Assembly (NCBI GenBank): GCA_029779375.1
Contig: JAKPAR010000261.1
Location: 1 to 16,556, forward strand
Source: Bacillota bacterium
Lineage (GTDB): Bacteria > Bacillota > Clostridia > Tissierellales > Sporanaerobacteraceae
DNA: 16,556 nt
Direction: 5' to 3'
Part shown: positions 15,459 through 16,556 of the stretch, piece by piece
How positions within the stretch are numbered: the stretch's first letter is position 1
Layout: every line of letters begins with the position of its first letter
The notes under the pieces: generated by a model
The model's input: the letters and a program-made list of their open reading frames with translations, nothing else
Told to the model about the DNA's origin: nothing
The model's database searches: none
Position numbers and translations under genes: made by a program

Positions 15459-16550
15459 ATGAGTCAAATTGTACTTTATGTAATAATATTTTTTTCATTG
15501 TTGGGAGCTATAGACAAATTGCTAGGAAATAAGTTTGGACTTGGTGCAAAGTTTGAGGAAGGCTTTAAAGGTATGGGAAGTCTTGCAATGACTATGATAG
15601 GAATATATTGTCTTTCACCTGTCATAGCTCATTATTTTTTGTCTTTTTTGTTGCCTCTATCAAGGGTGACAGGAGCGGATCCTTCTATTTTTATAGGCAG
15701 TATTTTAGCTTGTGATATGGGAGGATATACTGCAGCTGTAGAGATTGCAGCCAATGAGGAAATTGCAAAGTTTTCTGGAATTATTTTAGCTTCAATGATG
15801 GGAGCTACTATATCTTTTACTATACCTATTGCTACAAATATATTGTCCAAGGAGGATTTTGATTATTTTGCCAAGGGCGTATTGTCTGGGATAGTGACTA
15901 TACCTGTTGGATGCCTAATAGGTGGACTAGCTATGGGATTAGGTATTAGAGATATATTTATGAATATAATTCCAATTGTTGTGCTTTCTGTAGTTATAGC
16001 TGTATGTCTTGTAAAGATTAAAGAAAAAATTGTGAAATTGTTTGTCAATATAGGTAAAGTAATTTTTGTTGTAAGCCTTGTTGGACTTATATTGAGTATA
16101 TTGAACTTTGTACTTGGTATAAATATATTGCCTGGAATGATACCTTTTGAAGAGGGAATTGTAGTAGTAGGCAAAATAGCAGTTATATTGTCAGGAGCTT
16201 ATCCTTTGATTTATTTTTTGTCAAAGGTATTAGAAAAAGGGTTGTCAAGTTTAAGTGAGAAATTAGGGGTAAATGATATCTCTATACTAGGTCTTATAAC
16301 TTCTTTGGCCAACAATGTGCCAACTCTTGGAATTTTAAAGGATATGGACTGGAAGGGCAAGATAGTAAACTCAGCTTTTGCGGTGAGTGGTGCTTTTACT
16401 TTTGGAGGTCAATTGGGTTTTGTGTCAGGTGTTTCTGAAGATGTAGTAATTCCCTTTATACTTGCTAAGCTTGCAGCAGGATTTAGTGGAATACTTGTTG
16501 CTATTTTCTTTATAAAGTTAGAAGAGAAAAACAAAAAAAGTGTGATATAA
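15459..16550 (+). CDS. eutH: EutH-family ethanolamine permease-like protein
   Basis: This multi-pass inner-membrane protein (363 residues, about ten hydrophobic segments) belongs to the EutH family, whose Salmonella member allows ethanolamine uptake at low substrate level. Family landmarks: FEEGFKGMGSLAMTMIGIYC, the ACDMGGYTAAVEIA segment, LASMMGATISFTIPIA, GVLSGIVTIPVGCLIGGL, and ITSLANNVPTLG near the C-terminus. An upstream ATG (15438) is in frame, but the site aaagagg (15446-15452) stands 6 nt before ATG 15459, and MSQIVLYVIIFF aligns with typical EutH N-termini, so I use the latter. No other ethanolamine or microcompartment gene is in the window. Substrate assignment is by family only. 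The gene ends 6 nt before the window edge, so downstream partners cannot be seen. Confidence 0.9.
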   Translation: MSQIVLYVIIFFSLLGAIDKLLGNKFGLGAKFEEGFKGMGSLAMTMIGIYCLSPVIAHYFLSFLLPLSRVTGADPSIFIGSILACDMGGYTAAVEIAANEEIAKFSGIILASMMGATISFTIPIATNILSKEDFDYFAKGVLSGIVTIPVGCLIGGLAMGLGIRDIFMNIIPIVVLSVVIAVCLVKIKEKIVKLFVNIGKVIFVVSLVGLILSILNFVLGINILPGMIPFEEGIVVVGKIAVILSGAYPLIYFLSKVLEKGLSSLSEKLGVNDISILGLITSLANNVPTLGILKDMDWKGKIVNSAFAVSGAFTFGGQLGFVSGVSEDVVIPFILAKLAAGFSGILVAIFFIKLEEKNKKSVI

Positions 16551-16556
16551 TTGTTT

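Noticed and set aside
1..16556. CRISPR array, insertion sequence, prophage or defence island
   Set aside because: No regularly spaced repeats, transposase or integrase motifs, or terminal repeats were seen. The genes are backbone functions.

Overview
The window is AT-rich DNA typical of a low-GC Bacillota. Protein sequences and gene content point to the Clostridia/Tissierellia side rather than to bacilli, but nothing here fixes the genus. I see no mobile element, CRISPR array, rRNA or tRNA. This is mostly a conserved chromosomal backbone of cell-division, envelope and DNA-repair genes, with a few poorly understood genes set among them.

Left part (1-2786): the 3' end of an AI-2E-family membrane transporter meets, tail to tail, a minus-strand pair. 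The pair is a 395-residue protein of the CofE-like (F420-0:glutamate ligase) family and a 5-formyltetrahydrofolate cyclo-ligase. A shared hairpin separates the transporter from the CofE-like gene. A divergent promoter region (2787-2984) follows.

Centre (2985-8221): ftsE, ftsX and a secreted coiled-coil M23 peptidase form one tight operon for septal or lateral wall hydrolysis. FtsE-FtsX is an ATP-driven transmembrane switch, and the M23 protein is the probable hydrolase it controls. A terminator and a strong sigma-A promoter lead into a second operon: a CtpB-type S41 protease and a multi-pass PDZ membrane protein resembling MinJ. From memory, the order ftsE-ftsX-ctp-PDZ/MinJ-uvrB-uvrA matches the B. 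subtilis ftsE-ftsX-ctpB-swrA-minJ-csbA-uvrB-uvrA region. Here the M23 gene is added and swrA/csbA are absent.

Right part (8228-16550): a minus-strand lipoprotein with a probable TolB-like beta-propeller sits between the PDZ gene and uvrB. The uvrB-uvrA nucleotide-excision-repair operon starts from a consensus promoter with a perfect GAAC-N4-GTTC LexA (SOS) operator just downstream of the -10 box. uvrB appears to start at TTG. After uvrA come a small secreted protein with a copper-amine-oxidase-like N-terminal module and an orphan EutH-family permease with its own promoter.

Several starts should be moved inward to the codon that matches the ribosome binding site (ftsX, ctpB, uvrB, eutH). Stop codons at three gene ends lie within or at the edge of the terminator hairpins. 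No gene-free stretch exceeds 300 bases; the longest is 2787-2984. I found no convincing new multi-gene system. The best leads are the CofE-like protein without a known F420 context, the division/protease/PDZ cluster, and the unrecognised lipoprotein.
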